Shown in pieces: positions 62,923 through 64,000 of a stretch of 64,000 nt of DNA (position 1 is its first letter; each line of letters opens with the position of its first letter). The translations under genes and the position numbers were made by a program. Under the pieces are notes generated by a model. It did not search any database. It saw only the letters and a list, made by a program, of their open reading frames with translations, and was not told the DNA's origin. Source of the DNA: Bacteroidetes bacterium HGW-Bacteroidetes-4 (lineage in GTDB: Bacteria; Bacteroidota; Bacteroidia; Bacteroidales; SZUA-534); NCBI GenBank assembly GCA_002840905.1, contig PHDD01000006.1, positions 72,910 to 136,909 of the forward strand. The letters are read 5' to 3'.

Positions 62923-64000
62923 TTATTTCCTTTTACCACCTCGCGATTTGGGTTTATTGTATTTCAATTTCATTTTTTGAGCGCGGGTAATTTTTACATT
63001 AACTTTTTTGTTTTTCTCTTTCTTTTCGTGATAAGCAGGCCCTTTTTCCTCAATGGAGGGGCGGCGAATCTGGATTTCTTTTTGTTTGTCATCGGGCATT
63101 TCATCGGGGGTGAGTATTTCTGAAACAGCAACCTCATCTGGAATTTCCAGAATCTCAATGGTTTGGTTCATCAGTTGCTCAATTCGCCCAATAGCATCTT
63201 CTTCTTTATGTGTAAAGAACGCAAGAGAATTTCCTTTTCGGTCGGCACGCCCGGTGCGGCCAATTCGGTGAATATAATTTTCAGGAACCTCAGGAATATC
63301 GAAATTAATTACATGGCTAACTTCCGACACATCGATACCACGGGCAACAATGTCGGTGGCTATTAATATCCGGTAGGTGCCATTCTGGAATTTTTTTACA
63401 GTGTTAAATCGATTGTTTTGCGCCTTATTGGAGTGAATAACTCCCAGCGACTCCGGAAAAAGTGGTTCTAAAGCTTCGAACACTTGATCGGCCATTTTTT
63501 TTGTGGCTGTAAACACCAAAACCCGGGTATAGGTTGCAGTGTCGTTAAGCAGGTGTTTCAATAAATTTACCTTGGTATAATAATTGGGAACCGCATATTT
63601 ACTTTGGTGAATGTCTTCGAGCGGAGTCCCTGAGGGAGCCGCTTCAATTTTTAAAGGAACACCAAAATAATCGTTAATAAATGCTTCCACATCGTCGGTT
63701 AAAGTAGCCGAGAACATCAGGTTTTGTTTGCGCTGGGGAAGGGCATCGAGAATGCTGACCAGTTGAGGACGAAAACCCAGGTTCAACATTTCATCCATTT
63801 CGTCAATTACCAGCATCTTTACTGTTTTTAAACGTAAAGTACCCATCATCATAATGTCGAAAAGGCGCCCCGGAGTTGCAACCAGCACATCGAGTCCATT
63901 ATATACCTGCTGACTTTGAGTTTTTATGTTTGCCCCGCCATAAATTCCCACGGTTACCACATTCATGTATTTGGTAAGCTTTTCAACTTCGTTAACCACC
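62923..64000 (-). CDS. DEAD-box-type RNA helicase, 5' end outside the window
   Basis: ATP-dependent RNA helicase; 359 codons are visible, lacking motifs Q and I, which lie beyond the right edge. Motif Ib (ATPGRLFD), motif II as VIDEMDEML, motif III MFSATL, motif IV VLVFTATKK, motif V ATDIVARGIDV and motif VI HRIGRTGRADRKG are present. Motif II reads DEMD where DEAD is usual. A charged tail of about 80 residues ends in basic KLKYNKPKSRGGKRK, suiting RNA binding. It converges with nadB, 87 bases apart. Confidence 0.93.
   Translation of the reverse strand, partial: VVNEVEKLTKYMNVVTVGIYGGANIKTQSQQVYNGLDVLVATPGRLFDIMMMGTLRLKTVKMLVIDEMDEMLNLGFRPQLVSILDALPQRKQNLMFSATLTDDVEAFINDYFGVPLKIEAAPSGTPLEDIHQSKYAVPNYYTKVNLLKHLLNDTATYTRVLVFTATKKMADQVFEALEPLFPESLGVIHSNKAQNNRFNTVKKFQNGTYRILIATDIVARGIDVSEVSHVINFDIPEVPENYIHRIGRTGRADRKGNSLAFFTHKEEDAIGRIEQLMNQTIEILEIPDEVAVSEILTPDEMPDDKQKEIQIRRPSIEEKGPAYHEKKEKNKKVNVKITRAQKMKLKYNKPKSRGGKRK

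Overview
The window is chromosomal DNA of a Bacteroidetes bacterium, most likely an anaerobic or microaerobic member of the Bacteroidales/Marinilabiliales (Prolixibacteraceae-like; the rank is an inference). The evidence is two SusC/SusD pairs, Bacteroidetes-type -7 elements (TAnnTTTG) upstream of several genes, lipoproteins throughout, a DUF4492-cydAB operon, GIN-domain (DUF2807) and DUF2461 proteins, and AT-rich intergenic DNA. I see no rRNA, tRNA, CRISPR array, IS element, phage gene or integrase.

Layout. 1-2.1 kb: ribosomal operon rplM-rpsI-rpsB-tsf on the minus strand, with a good promoter. 2.3-8.6 kb: an unknown lipoprotein; an envelope cluster of a sigma-54-type activator, LptE, a TPR-like protein and SecG; then groES-groEL. 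8.6-9.3 kb: a gene-poor stretch with a degenerate 22-bp tandem array and several dyads. 9.3-22 kb: a polysaccharide utilization locus (PUL) with a two-module PKD lipoprotein, SusC, SusD, one GH30 lipoprotein on the plus strand, a second GH30 lipoprotein on the minus strand and a large membrane-tethered propeller regulator. 22-27.6 kb: ComM/YifB ATPase, a small lipoprotein, a potassium-channel gene broken by an in-frame TAA, and two overlapping glycosyltransferases.

27.8-33.2 kb: a low-oxygen and stress block with DUF4492-cydA-cydB, a previously uncalled 39-residue membrane peptide gene after cydB, a perfect 48-bp palindrome beside the promoter of the iron-sulfur repair gene ric, an Hsp20 and a lipoprotein. 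33.2-37.9 kb: nucleotide and ion housekeeping (deoC, MazG-like, DUF2807, DUF2461, deoxynucleoside kinase, Na+/Ca2+ exchanger). 38.2-46.2 kb: a second SusC/SusD locus with two IPT-domain lipoproteins but no enzyme or regulator. 46.2-53.5 kb: an exported nitroreductase-like protein, a CHASE histidine kinase, a beta-barrel plus exported ankyrin-repeat pair, and a lipoprotein. 53.5-64 kb: housekeeping genes uvrC, tsaE, CoA-type NUDIX hydrolase, tyrS, ispD, CPA2 antiporter, nadB and a 5'-truncated DEAD-box helicase.

The first PUL can be read as one system. The PKD lipoprotein and SusD capture glycan at the surface, the GH30 lipoproteins cut it, SusC imports the products with TonB energy, and the propeller regulator senses a product in the periplasm and binds DNA without a kinase. 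The substrate is inferred to be a beta-1,6-linked glucan or related glycan. The items most worth checking are the ric palindrome, the CydX-like peptide, the interrupted channel gene, the 22-bp array, the kinase-less regulator and the ankyrin/beta-barrel pair.
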